The notes under the pieces: model-generated
The model's input: only the letters and a program-made list of their open reading frames with translations
The model's database searches: none
What the model was told of the DNA's origin: nothing
In this document: piece by piece, positions 1 to 18,727 of the stretch
Numbering within the stretch: position 1 is the stretch's first letter
Layout of the letters: every line of letters starts with the position of its first letter
Assembly (NCBI GenBank): GCA_916048095.2
Contig: OU696573.1
Location: 356,001 to 420,000 of the forward strand
Source: Sacculina carcini
Taxonomy: Eukaryota; Arthropoda; Thecostraca; Sacculinidae
Direction: 5' to 3'
Length of the DNA stretch: 64,000 nt
Made by a program: the position numbers and the translations under genes

Positions 1-3000
1 TGTGACCTCAGTAATACATGACACTGTGACCTCAGTAATACATGACACTGTGACCTCAGTAATACATGACACTATGACCTCAGTAATACATGACACTATG
101 ACCTCAGTAATACACGACACTGTGACCTCAGTAATACATGACACTGTGACCTCAGTAATACACGACACTGTGACCTCAGTAATACATGACACTGTGACCT
201 CAGTAATACATGACACTGTGACCTCAGTAATACATGACACTGTGGCCTCAGTAATACACGACACGGTGGCCTCAGTAATACACGACACGGTGGCCTCAGT
301 AATACACGACACTGTGACCTCAGTAATACATGACACTGTAACCTCAGTAATACATGAAACTATGACCTCAGTAATACACGACACTGTGACCTCAGTAATA
401 CATGACACTATGACCTCAGTAATACATGACACTGTGACCTCAGTAATACATGACATTGTGACCTCAGTAATACATGACACTGTGACCTCAGTAATACATG
501 ACACTGTGACCTCAGTAATAAATGACACTATGACCTCAGTAATACATGACACTATGACCTCAGTAATACATGACACTGTGACCTCAGTAATACACGACAC
601 TGTGACCTCAGTAATACATGACACTGTGACCTCAGTAATACATGACACTGTGACCTCAGTAATACATGACACTGTGGCCTCAGTAATACATGACACTGTG
701 ACCTCAGTAATACACGACATTGTGACCTCAGTAATACATGACACTGTGACCTCAGTAATACATGACACTATGACCTCAGTAATACATGACACTGTAACCT
801 CAGTAATACATGACACTGTGACCTCAGTAATACATGACACTGTGACCTCAGTAATACACGACATTGTGACCTCAGTAATACACGACACTATGACCTCAGT
901 AATACATGACACTGTGACCTCAGTAATACACGACACTGTGACCTCAGTAATACATGACACTGTGACCTCAGTAATACACGACACTGTGACCTCAGTAATA
1001 CATGACACTGTGACCTCAGTAATACATGACACTGTAACCTCAGTAATACATGACACTGTGACCTCAGTAATACATGACACTGTGACCTCAGTAATACATG
1101 ACACTGTGACCTCAGTAATACATGACACTATGACCTCAGTAATACATGACACTGTGACCTCAGTAATACATGACACTGTAACCTCAGTAATACATGACAC
1201 TGTGACCTCAGTAATACACGACATTGTGACCTCAGTAATACACGACACTATGACCTCAGTAATACACGACACTGTGACCTCAGTAATACATGACACTGTG
1301 ACCTCAGTAATACATGACACTGTGACCTCAGTAATACATGACACTGTGACCTCAGTAATACATGACACTGTGACCTCAGTAATACATGACACTGTGACCT
1401 CAGTAATACACGACACTGTGACCTCAGTAATACATGACACTGTGACCTCAGTAATACACGACACTGTGACCTCAGTAATACATGACACTGTGACCTCAGT
1501 AATACATGACACTGTGACCTCAGTAATACATGACACTATGACCTCAGTAATACACGACACTGTGACCTCAGTAATACATGACACTGTGACCTCAGTAATA
1601 CATGACACTGTGACCTCAGTAATACACGACACTGTGACCTCAGTAATACATGACACTGTGACCTCAGTAATACACGACATTGTGACCTCAGTAATACACG
1701 ACACTGTGACCTCAGTAATACATGACACTATGACCTCAGTAATACACGACACTGTGACCTCAGTAATACACGACACTGTGACCTCAGTAATACACGACAT
1801 TGTGACCTCAGTAATACATGACACTATGACCTCAGTAATACATGACACTGTGACCTCAGTAATACATGACACTGTGACCTCAGTAATACATGACACTATG
1901 ACCTCAGTAATACACGACACTGTGACCTCAGTAATACACGACATTGTGACCTCAGTAATACACGACACTGTGACCTCAGTAATACATGATACTATGACCT
2001 CAGTAATACATGACACTGTGACCTCAGTAATACATGACACTGTGACCTCAGTAATACATGACACTGTGACCTCAGTAATACACGACACTGTGACCTCAGT
2101 AATACACGACACTGTGACCTCAGTAATACACGACATTGTGACCTCAGTAATACATGACACTGTGACCTCAGTAATACATGAAACTATGACCTCAGTAATA
2201 CATGACACTATGACCTCAGTAATACATGACACTGTGACCTCAGTAATACATGACACTGTGACCTCAGTAATACACGACACTGTGACCTCAGTAATACATG
2301 ACACTGTGACCTCAGTAATACATGACACTGTGACCTCAGTAATACATGACACTGTGACCTCAGTAATACATGACACTGTGACCTCAGTAATACATGACAC
2401 TGTGACCTCAGTAATACACGACACTGTGACCTCAGTAATACAGACACCTCAGTAATACATGACACTGTGACCTGAGTAATACATGACACTGTGACCTCAG
2501 TAATACATGACACTGTGACCTCAGTAATACACGACACTGTGACCTCAGTAATAAATGACACTGTGACCTCAGTAATACATGACACTGTGACCTCAGTAAT
2601 ACATGACACTGTGACCTCAGTAATACACGACATTGTGACCTCAGTAATACATGACACTGTGACCTCAGTAATACATGACACTGTGACCTCAGTAATACAT
2701 GACATTGTGACCTCAGTAATACACGACACTGTGACCTCAGTAATACATGACACTGTGACCTCAGTAATACACGACACTGTGACCTCAGTAATACATGACA
2801 CTGTGACCTCAGTAATACACGACACTATGACCTCAGTAATACATGACACTGTGACCTCAGTAATACATGACACTGTGACCTCAGTAATACATGACACTGT
2901 GACCTCAGTAATACATGACACTGTGACCTCAGTAATACACGACACTGTGACCTCAGTAATACACGACATTGTGACCTCAGTAATACACGACACTGTGACC

Positions 3001-4935
3001 TCAGTAATACATGACACTGTGACCTCAGTAATACATGACACTGTGACCTCAGTAATACATGACACTGTGACCTCAGTAATACATGACACTGTGACCTCAG
3101 TAATACATGACACTGTGACCTCAGTAATACACGACACTGTGACCTCAGTAATACACGACACTGTGACCTCAGTAATACACGACACTGTGACCTCAGTAAT
3201 ACACGACACTGTGACCTCAGTAATACATGACACTGTGACCTCAGTAATACATGACATTGTGACCTCAGTAATACATGACACTGTGACCTCAGTAATACAT
3301 GACACTGTGACCTCAGTAATACATGACACTGTGACCTCAGTAATACATGACACTGTGACCTCAGTAATACATGACACTGTGACCTCAGTAATACATGACA
3401 CTGTGACCTCAGTAATACATGACACTGTGACCTCAGTAATACATGACACTGTGACCTCAGTAATACATGACACTGTGACCTCAGTAATACACGACACTAT
3501 GACCTCAGTAATACATGACACTGTGACCTCAGTAATACATGACACTGTGACCTCAGTAATACATGACATTGTGACCTCAGTAATACACGACATTGTGACC
3601 TCAGTAATACATGACACTGTGACCTCAGTAATACATGACACTGTGACCTCAGTAATACATGACATTGTGACCTCAGTAATACATGACACTGTGACCTCAG
3701 TAATACATGACACTGTGACCTCAGTAATACACGACACTGTGACCTCAGTAATACATGACACTGTGACCTCAGTAATACATGACACTGTGACCTCAGTAAT
3801 ACATGACACTGTGACCTCAGTAATACACGACACTGTGACCTCAGTAATACACGACACTGTGACCTCAGTAATACATGACACTGTGACCTCAGTAATACAT
3901 GACATTGTGACCTCAGTAATACATGACACTGTGACCTCAGTAATACATGACACTGTGACCTCAGTAATACACGACACTGTGACCTCAGTAATACATGACA
4001 CTGTGACCTCAGTAATACATGACACTGTGACCTCAGTAATACATGACACTGTGACCTCAGTAATACACGACACTGTGACCTCAGTAATACATGACACTGT
4101 GACCTCAGTAATACACGACACTGTGACCTCAGTAATAAATGACACTGTGACCTCAGTAATACATGACACTGTGACCTCAGTAATACATGACACTGTGACC
4201 TCAGTAATACACGACATTGTGACCTCAGTAATACATGACACTGTGACCTCAGTAATACATGACACTGTGACCTCAGTAATACATGACATTGTGACCTCAG
4301 TAATACACGACACTGTGACCTCAGTAATACATGACACTGTGACCTCAGTAATACATGACACTGTGACCTCAGTAATACACGACACTATGACCTCAGTAAT
4401 ACATGACACTGTGACCTCAGTAATACATGACACTGTGACCTCAGTAATACACGACACTGTGACCTCAGTAATACATGACACTGTGACCTCAGTAATACAC
4501 GACACTATGACCTCAGTAATACATGACACTGTGACCTCAGTAATACATGACACTGTGACCTCAGTAATACATGACATTGTGACCTCAGTAATACACGACA
4601 TTGTGACCTCAGTAATACATGACACTGTGACCTCAGTAATACATGACACTGTGACCTCAGTAATACATGACATTGTGACCTCAGTAATACACGACACTGT
4701 GACCTCAGTAATACATGACACTGTGACCTCAGTAATACATGACACTGTGACCTCAGTAATACACGACATTGTGACCTCAGTAATACATGACACTGTGACC
4801 TCAGTAATACATGACACTGTGACCTCAGTAATACATGACACTGTGACCTCAGTAATACATGACACTGTGACCTCAGTAATACATGACACTGTGACCTCAG
4901 TAATACATGACACTGTGACCTCAGTAATACACGAC
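1..4935. repeat. 24-bp minisatellite, about 205 copies
   Basis: The sequence is a near-perfect tandem array. Each unit starts gtgacctcag, continues taatacatga or taatacacga, and ends cact or catt. It runs off the left window edge and stops at unique sequence near 4935. Variation is confined to a few sites (gtg/atg/gtgg, aca-t-g/aca-c-g, cact/catt, rare aaat). One damaged stretch near 2440-2475 lacks part of a unit and has a cctgag variant, which breaks the + strand reading frame. Because 24 is a multiple of 3, both strands stay open for hundreds of codons, but the array lies inside a CKAP5 intron (after the donor at 5012) and is not taken as coding. Copy number may be misassembled. Confidence 0.97.
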
Positions 4936-5012
4936 TTGATTCCAGCAATGACATAATTGAGATGAGAGAGAGAGCAGAGTGTGTGAGGCAGGGCAGAGGA
5001 GGGAGGAGGTAC

Positions 5013-11426
<6,414 letters not shown>

Positions 11427-12138
11427 CGCTCATTCAGGAACCAGCCGCCACACACACGCAGCCTCAGAATGACAGCCTTTCACTCTGCAAATAACCGATA
11501 TTCAAAAGCAAATCAACATCTGACCATTCTTGACGAATTCAAATGCGAAGTTTGTGGAATTTTGCAAATATCATACATTTTCATGGCCTTTCCACCAAAA
11601 ATGTCATGCATTAGCATTTGATTAGGACTCTTAGCAGCTCACCAAGCTGAATGTGCAATGGAACACAGAAACAAACAAAACCATTAGAGCGACACCACCC
11701 TACTAGAATTCAAAGCGATTGCTTACTCTTGAAGTACCAAACCCAGTGAGACTTACACGAATTCAAGCACGGGGAGAAAAAACACGACCACTGCCCTTTG
11801 TTACAATAAAGCGTAAATAAACGACCAACAGCAAATGGTCCAACACAAACTTCACATCAGACAACCAACATTTCATACGCGCCCCAAACATATTCAAATG
11901 AATCAAAATTATATTTGCAAAAACTCAGCAAGCACTAAGTCTATAATAATTTCAGCATGGAATTTCAGGATAATACTAAAATTTTAGTTTATGCGATTAT
12001 TTTTGGTCAAAAGATTCGAAATTTGTTGGCAGCTCTTATAAACATGTACTCGAGACAATACACGTCCCAATCATTCGTCATCGCTTATATGTTGTTGGGT
12101 GCCATATGCTAGTGTAATAGTGTCATTTTTATCTCAGC
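11427..12138. promoter_or_regulatory. Head-to-head intergenic region, probable bidirectional promoter of CKAP5 and ARFGAP2/3
   Basis: 712 bp separate the CKAP5 ATG (minus, 11426) from the ARFGAP2/3 ATG (plus, 12139). The region has no microsatellite and no convincing ORF. I see no clear TATA box placed for either gene. The promoter assignment rests on the divergent gene layout only; 5' UTR exons could also lie here. Confidence 0.6.
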
Positions 12139-12874
12139 ATGGCGGAGGATTCATTGAAAAAATCAGAAGTGACGGCGGTTTTCAATCGTTTGCGTTCTAT
12201 CCCGTCCAATAAGGTATTCTTGTTTTCTTGGCAGATAATTTAACCACATCGTTCATAATGGTCGTTTTCACTATTAGCCGCAATATTTCTGTAATCCTGC
12301 ACGGAATCGTCTTTGGTCATGTCTATCATGTCAAAATATCGTGCAGTTTTTCTTTTTCTTTGTTGAATTCTTTATATTCTCAGTTTTGGGTTGTGTCGTG
12401 TTGGCTGAACATTCCTGGAACAGCTTAGTGTTACAGCGTTGTGTGTGTTGCAGATGTGTTTTGACTGCGGTGCAAAAAATCCGACCTGGTCGAGCGTCAC
12501 CTACGGTGTGTTTCTGTGCATCGACTGCTCGGCCGTTCACAGGTTAAACAAATTATAATTTGGTCATTTAATTTTATATTGTGTTCTTAATGAAATCATG
12601 CTTATCTCGCCCACTCCGGCGTATTGAGTGGATCAAAGCGCTGATTGCTGGCGTATGTGTGTGTGTGTGTTTGTTACTGTGGCTGTGGCTGGCCGTCTGG
12701 TAGAGGATTGGGCGTGCATTTGACATTTGTTCGCTCCACACAGCTCGACACCAACTGGACATGGATGCAACTGCGAAACATGCAGCTCGGAGGCAATGCC
12801 AACGCGGTTCGTATGTCTCTCCGTCTGTCTGTCTGTTTGTCTGTTTGTATGTTTGTCTCAGGCTTCCTGTGTTG

Positions 12875-12907
<33 letters not shown>

Positions 12908-14590
12908 CAGAAACAGTCGCGCATCACGTGCATGCAGATCGTGTTATTCAGTGGCTGATGTACGAGTCAATATAGAGACGCTTGTACACCCGTCACTACT
13001 GGTGTCTTCCTATCTGTCATATTTACCAATGTGACTTATGCCGCTTTGTGTCTGTCTGTCTGTGTCTGTGTGTGTGTGTGGGTGCATGTTGCGATGTCAG
13101 CGGACGTTTTTCGTGCAGCACAACTGCAGCACCAATGACGCCCAGCAGAAGTACAGCTCACGTGCCGCGCAACTGTATCGCGAGAAACTGCACGCGCTCT
13201 CCGTGCAGGCCATGAAAATACACGGACGCCAGGTGTGTGTGATGTGATTTGGCAACCACATGGTTGTAAGTTGGCCATGTTGATTGCACCGTGTATTTCA
13301 CACTGTGACTCAGCTCATGCAAGTACAGCATGAACAAGCTGCACTCTGTCCCTCATTCACGTGTATGTGTGTGTGTGTATGTGTGTGTGTTAGTTGTTTA
13401 TTGAGACATCGCAGCCTGCAGATGTGATGGTCGGTGGCAGTAAAGCAACAGAAGAGGATTTTTTCGATCAGCACTCGACTGGTGATAGCAAGTTCGCAGG
13501 CGGGCGGTGTTCTGCTGTCACTGCTACTGCTGCTAATGTTTCCACCAGTCAGCAGCAGACAACTGGTGCCGCTATCTCGTCGGACCAGGTGACTGTCGCG
13601 TGTCGAGCGCTCGTGCTATCACTAGTGCCGTAATACTGGTGTTTCTCAGTGTCAGGACGACTGCTGTGTTGCTTGTCCGTACATGATGTGTGTGTGTGTG
13701 TGTGTCAGTCTTTGTCGACGTGTGGGGAAGATGTGCGGGGTCCTAGCGTGGATCACGTGCTGGGCGGGGGCTCATCTGTGCCTGCTGTTACTGCGCGCAA
13801 GTCCAACATTGGCCAGCGACGTGCCGGTGCCACTCGACTGGGCGCGCGCAAGCTGACCAGCGGCCGAGCTCTGGGAGCCACCAAGATGTCCGACCAGCAG
13901 TTCAGCGAGATAGAGCGACAGGCAGAGTTGAGCGACCAGCTCACTTCCTCTGCCTCGACCGCCACGGCAACTACCACTGACAAGGTACCCACACTGACTC
14001 GTCCAGTTTCGCCAGGGGTTTTGTAGTTTATTGTTTGTCTAGAGCAGTCGCTCTCAACCTTTTTCACTGATTCCCCACTTCATAATGAGCCATCTCTTCA
14101 TTTTCCACACAACACAGCGCTGATAAATTCAATAAATTCAGTTGTTACATCATAGTAACAAATGACCATGTAAATGTCAAAGGGCCATTAGAAATGTCAA
14201 AGTAGTAAATGTCAAAAGGCCATTAGAAACAAAAATAAACGAATTTGAATGGATAAAAACACACATTTATCTTGTTCCGTCCGACCTTTAGATTCCCACT
14301 TGACAACTTTTCCATTACCCACCAGACAGAGGAATTCCCCCAGGTTAAGAACCACTGGTCTGTGGTAATAATGAGACAGTGTTTTAATGAGATGAATATG
14401 TGTGTGTGTGTGTGTGTGCTGGTTGTGTGTGTGTGTGTGCTGGTTGTGTGTGTGTGCTGGTATGTGTGTGTGTGTGCTGGTATGTGTGTGTGTGTGTGCT
14501 GGTATGTGTGTGTGTGTGTGTGTGTGTGCTGGTGTGTGCTGGTTGTGTGTGTGTGTGTGCTGTTGTGTGTGTGTGTGCTGGTGTGTGCTG

Positions 14591-14622
<32 letters not shown>

Positions 14623-14786
14623 GTGTGTGTGTGTGTGTGCTGGTGTGTGTGTGTGTGCTGGTGTGTGTGTGTATGTGTGTGTGCTGGTGTGTGTGTGCTG
14701 GTGTGTGCTGGTTGTGTGTGTGTGTGCTGGTTGTGTGTGTGTGTGTGTGCTGGTGTGTGTTGGTTGTGTGTGTGTGTGTGTGTGCT

Positions 14787-14823
<37 letters not shown>

Positions 14824-16480
14824 GTGTGTGTGTGTGTGTGTGTGCTGGTGTGTGCTGGTTGTGTTGGTAGCAGCCGGCGGGCGTGTCGTCGGAGATGTCG
14901 AGCGAGCAACAGCATAAGACACTGGCATCTGTGCGTCTCGCCTACCAGGACCTCGGAGAAAAACAGCAGCAACACATCAAGAATCTCACTGCTGATAAAG
15001 CTGCACAGGTTGAGCGCCTCGGCATGGGATTCGGAGGCAAGCAGAGGTCGGTGGATTGATCGCCAGTTCTAGTTGTCTGTCTGTCTTGTTATCACATTGA
15101 TATATTGGCTGATAGAGTTCCTCATAAAGTAAGTACATTCATTCGTACGGTACATATCTGCATTGTAATTGTAGTACATACCATAGCACATAATTGTAAA
15201 GTAAGTAGTACATATCTATGTTTTACGACTAATGCTAAATTTTTTATGTGAAATACAATAAGATGTACTGATAACAATTAAGTTTGATATTTAATGTAAA
15301 ATCAATAACATACATTGTGGTTCTAGCTGGGACAACTTTGATTTCAGTTGACAAATGAAATTGTAAAAGCTATAGTTGTCAGTCGGTCTTGTTATGACAG
15401 CCATGTGCTGAGTGTCGGTGATTCTACAACCTACTACTTTTATCATCAGCTCTCACCAACAAACCACCTTACACCTTACACCGATCTCACGCGGTGTTTT
15501 TCTGTTTTCTGGTCGTATCTGTCAATGTTTGGGTGGTTTTATCCGTATACAAACTGCATACTATAACGTGTATGTGTGTGTGTGTGTGTCAGTGTGGTGA
15601 GCCATTCGTCGTTCAGCGATATGGACACAATTGAGCAGACAGGAGCGACATCTGGCGACGGCGGCGGTAACTTGTACGGAGCTCGTCGCGCCGGCTCTCA
15701 TAGCAGAGTGGAAGAACTGGAGATTGGCTTCAATTCGCTCAAAACGTCAGCAGCAACACAGTTTGTTTGTACATCACTTTGTGTGTAGTTGTTGTTATCA
15801 TGTTACCTGACAGTATTGCAGGTGATGTTGCACTTTCATTGCATCGTGCAATATGCGTGACAGCTTCATGTGATGTATTTGCTGGCAGTTGTTCTGATCG
15901 AGACGATGATTTCTTCGGTTCCATGATGTCTGGTCATGGTACCAGTACCAGTACCAGTGGCGGTGGTAATTGGAGCAAGTCATCAGACTGGTCTTCTAAT
16001 GACGTCACGACTGCTGGTGACTGGAACACAGTGACCAGTGGTTCAGGAGCCGGAGCCCGTGGTGTAGGAGGAGGCTGGGACGAGTCTCGTGCCTCCCGTC
16101 CCACCACCTCCACCTCCACTACCTCCTCGACTCGCCACACTGGCACGAACGGTGCATCTCGTCTGGGACCGGCCAACACCAGTGATGAGGCACAGAAAAA
16201 GTTCGGCAACGCCAAGGCGATCTCTTCGGACGCGTTCTTCGGCAACGACCAGCCTTCGGTGAGCAAGACACTGCTGCCAGACACTGGTTTACTCCTGATT
16301 CAGCGATTTTGCATATTTGGCAGCATTATTGTGCATCACCCACCTGTGATAGCAGATAGCAGAGAATGAAGGATAGCGAAGAGAGAAGCAGATGAACGGG
16401 TGCAATATGGTACTGATAATGCCCCGTGCTAATTGACCAGGCAAGTGTCTATCATGTGTGTGTGTGTGTGTGTGTTTGCT

Positions 16481-16549
<69 letters not shown>

Positions 16550-18611
16550 TTGTGTGTGTGTGCAGTTTGAAGTACAGCAGAACTTGAACCGGTTCCAGGG
16601 CGCGTCCAGCATCTCTTCGTCTGACTACTTCGGCACTTCTGAATCGAACAAGCAGGGCGGCGGCGGCGTATCCATGGTACAGGTAACTGTGTGTTTGTGT
16701 GTGTGTCGTTAATTTAATAATAATAATAATAATACAAATGATGTCTGGTGAATATCTGTTTTATGGCTGTTTTATCGGGGGTGTTTGTATGTCTGTGTGT
16801 GAGTCTTATGTGCCCGTGTTATTTACACCGAGTTCCATAACCGTGTCTCAACTAGCATAGTGATGTGAGAGAGAGAGAGTGTGTGTGTGTTGCTCATCAC
16901 TCTCTCTCTGTCTGCTGTATGTGTTTGTTTGTGTGTCAGACTCCCGACCTGGACGACGTGAGAGAGAGTGTGAGAGTGGGTGTGACCAAGGTGGCAGGCA
17001 GGCTGAGTAATTTGGCCACCGGTGTCATGTCTTCTCTTCAGGTAACACATACATGCACAGTGTGTGTGTGTGTGTGTATTGATATGGAGCCAGATTGACT
17101 ATAATTGACTGATTACTGAAATTGATTGAAATTGAAATTCCTAAAATTGACTGTATACTAATATCGATTGTTATGTGAAAATGTATGAAATTATTGCGTA
17201 TGATGATCCAGGTTGTGATTTATTTAGTGATTTGATCCTGATTCCTCACCACCAGCGAGATTTTGAAGATAAAAGATTAAGCGTCGTAATAAACGAGGAT
17301 TTCGTGGAATCGTTTAGTTATATATATATTGAGGGCATTTATCAAGGTTATCAGCGAGCTGCGACGAGCTATTTCACTTTGTGAATAACGTGCCAGCTTC
17401 ACCTGGCCACTTCTAGTCTGGCAAAACGTACAGTGGTCTTATAAGACGTATCAAGCTCTTAATGCTCATAATTATACTGTGTCCGGCTTTTAACATTGCA
17501 TATCCACTTATAACCAGTTTGGTTTAAACCAAATGGCTATTCTGGCAGTGTATTTATTTGGTTTATTCCAGGCTTTTTATTCTGGGCTCTTGAGGCCAAC
17601 AACGAATTTAACGAACAATGCGAACAGATGTGAACATTTGCCCATGGTTTAAACCAGGTGGTTTTTTATTAAAAAAACATGGTTTTTTGAAAATTGTTTT
17701 TGTTGACAGAAATGATTTTTCTCATATAGGAATGATCAAATATTTTTAGAATTGGTAAAATAGATCATCAATGCAGTTTTAAATCTTCATAAATATTACT
17801 TTTTGGTATGATTTTAGGGGCTTGCACGATATGGGAAACATTTTTATGAACATTTTTGGTGTTTGCTGGGGAAGCATTGTAGGTGATATTTATGAGAAAT
17901 CCTAAATTTTTACGACAAAACATTTGAGTTTCTATGAAAAACACTATTTTTAGAAGCCTCTGAGTTAAACAAAACTGTGTTTACTCTGAAAACAAACATG
18001 AATTAACCTCCATGGACAAAACGATTTTTAGTCACTAGTTTTTCATAAATAAGGCCACTGGGTATTTGGTTTGGACTTTGCAAACATATGTGGGTGTTTA
18101 AAATCGACTGCTTTCGCAATTGGAAGCGGTTCAAAACTTCCGTTGCCTATAGATGCCACAAGGTGAAATTCAAGATCCCGTGTGTACATTTTTATGATTA
18201 TATATTTTTTCTTTTTTAAATATTTAAAAAGCTCTTGGTAAGTGGTACTAAAATATGTTTAACTATATACTAAATAGCATGGTACAATCCTTTCTTGATT
18301 TGTGTGTGCAAAGTGTAAAAAACCAAATATACCAAAAAAACAATGTTTTTTTTAGTTTTTTCTAAAAAAAACATTGGTTTTTGTTTTGTTTTTTTAAATC
18401 GTTTTTTTTCAAACCCTGGTTATAACCGCTCTTTTCTCGTGCATCGTTTTTATGACCACCTTCGGTCTGTTTCTTATTGTTCACTCAGCAATGATAAGAC
18501 CATGTTCTCAATGCGTTTCTGGCGCACCAGTGTGTGTGTAATGTATGTTTATATGTATATAGTGTTTGCCCTCATCCCACTGGTTGTGCGGTGTCTTCGC
18601 TCGATATATTG

Positions 18612-18680
<69 letters not shown>

Positions 18681-18727
18681 TGTGTGATCGCTGTATGCAG
18701 CGCTACAGAGACAAGACGGAAGCATAG
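12139..18727 (+). CDS. ARFGAP2: ARFGAP2/3-type Arf GTPase-activating protein, 12 coding exons, 604 aa
   Basis: Activates GTP hydrolysis on Arf1 at Golgi COPI membranes. Exons: 12139-12213, 12454-12542, 12704-12806, 13101-13232, 13394-13588, 13709-13984, 14871-15046, 15593-15745, 15889-16258, 16566-16682, 16940-17041, 18701-18727; phases agree throughout. The ArfGAP zinc finger is C27-x2-C30-x16-C47-x2-C50 (CFDC...CIDC), followed by the catalytic Arg finger R55 in SAVHRGLGVH and the [10 protein letters not shown] motif. ERLGMGFG, the [14 protein letters not shown] segment, [13 protein letters not shown] and SISSSDYFG are hallmarks of the ARFGAP2/3 subfamily rather than ARFGAP1. The last 27-nt exon gives RYRDKTEA after MSSLQ, matching the conserved C-terminal helix end. 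The eighth exon border is uncertain (15745 or about 15760). Length is somewhat above the roughly 520 aa of vertebrate members. ARFGAP2 versus ARFGAP3 cannot be decided. Confidence 0.93.
14045..14357. mobile_element. Degraded hAT-type MITE in ARFGAP2/3 intron
   Basis: The left end reads cagtcgctctcaaccttt and the right end aggttaagaaccactg, an imperfect terminal inverted repeat of the CAGTGGTTCTCAACCT kind typical of hAT elements. The flanks gtctagag and gtctgtgg match only in part, so the target duplication has decayed. It has no transposase ORF. The interior contains a short direct duplication built on ggccattagaaa and aatgtcaaa. Confidence 0.5.
14398..14868. repeat. Compound (TG)n / TGCTGG repeat leading into an ARFGAP2/3 acceptor
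   Basis: 470 bp of TG dinucleotides interrupted by gctggt and gctggttg about every 15-40 bp. It ends 2 bp before the acceptor ggtag at 14870. It forms the whole 3' part of the intron between the sixth and seventh exons. Confidence 0.95.
17042..18700 (+). other. Long last intron of ARFGAP2/3 with AT-rich, T-rich inverted repeat-bearing insert
   Basis: The intron is 1.66 kb, the longest of the gene. It contains related inverted words: ttataaccag near 17509 and its reverse complement ctggttataa near 18415, and ggtttaaacca and T-rich runs near 17645 and 18330-18410. This suggests a decayed terminal-inverted-repeat transposon, but I could not define ends or a target duplication. A (TG)n tract at 18613-18685 precedes the final acceptor. 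Confidence 0.4.

Noticed and set aside
1..4935. CRISPR-like regular repeat array.
   Set aside because: Units are directly contiguous with no spacers and the context is a eukaryotic intron.
2..4956. Long open frames over the 24-bp array on both strands (MTSVIHDT- and SCITEVTV-type repeats).
   Set aside because: Frame openness follows from a 24-bp unit without stops; the array lies inside a CKAP5 intron and no true start, signal or domain is present.
14212..15072. His/Thr-rich and Cys/Val-rich ORFs.
   Set aside because: Translations of (TG)n/(CA)n repeats within an ARFGAP2/3 intron.
17499..18427. Complete terminal-inverted-repeat transposon in the last ARFGAP2/3 intron.
   Set aside because: Inverted words are present but ends and target duplication could not be fixed; reported only as an insert-bearing intron.
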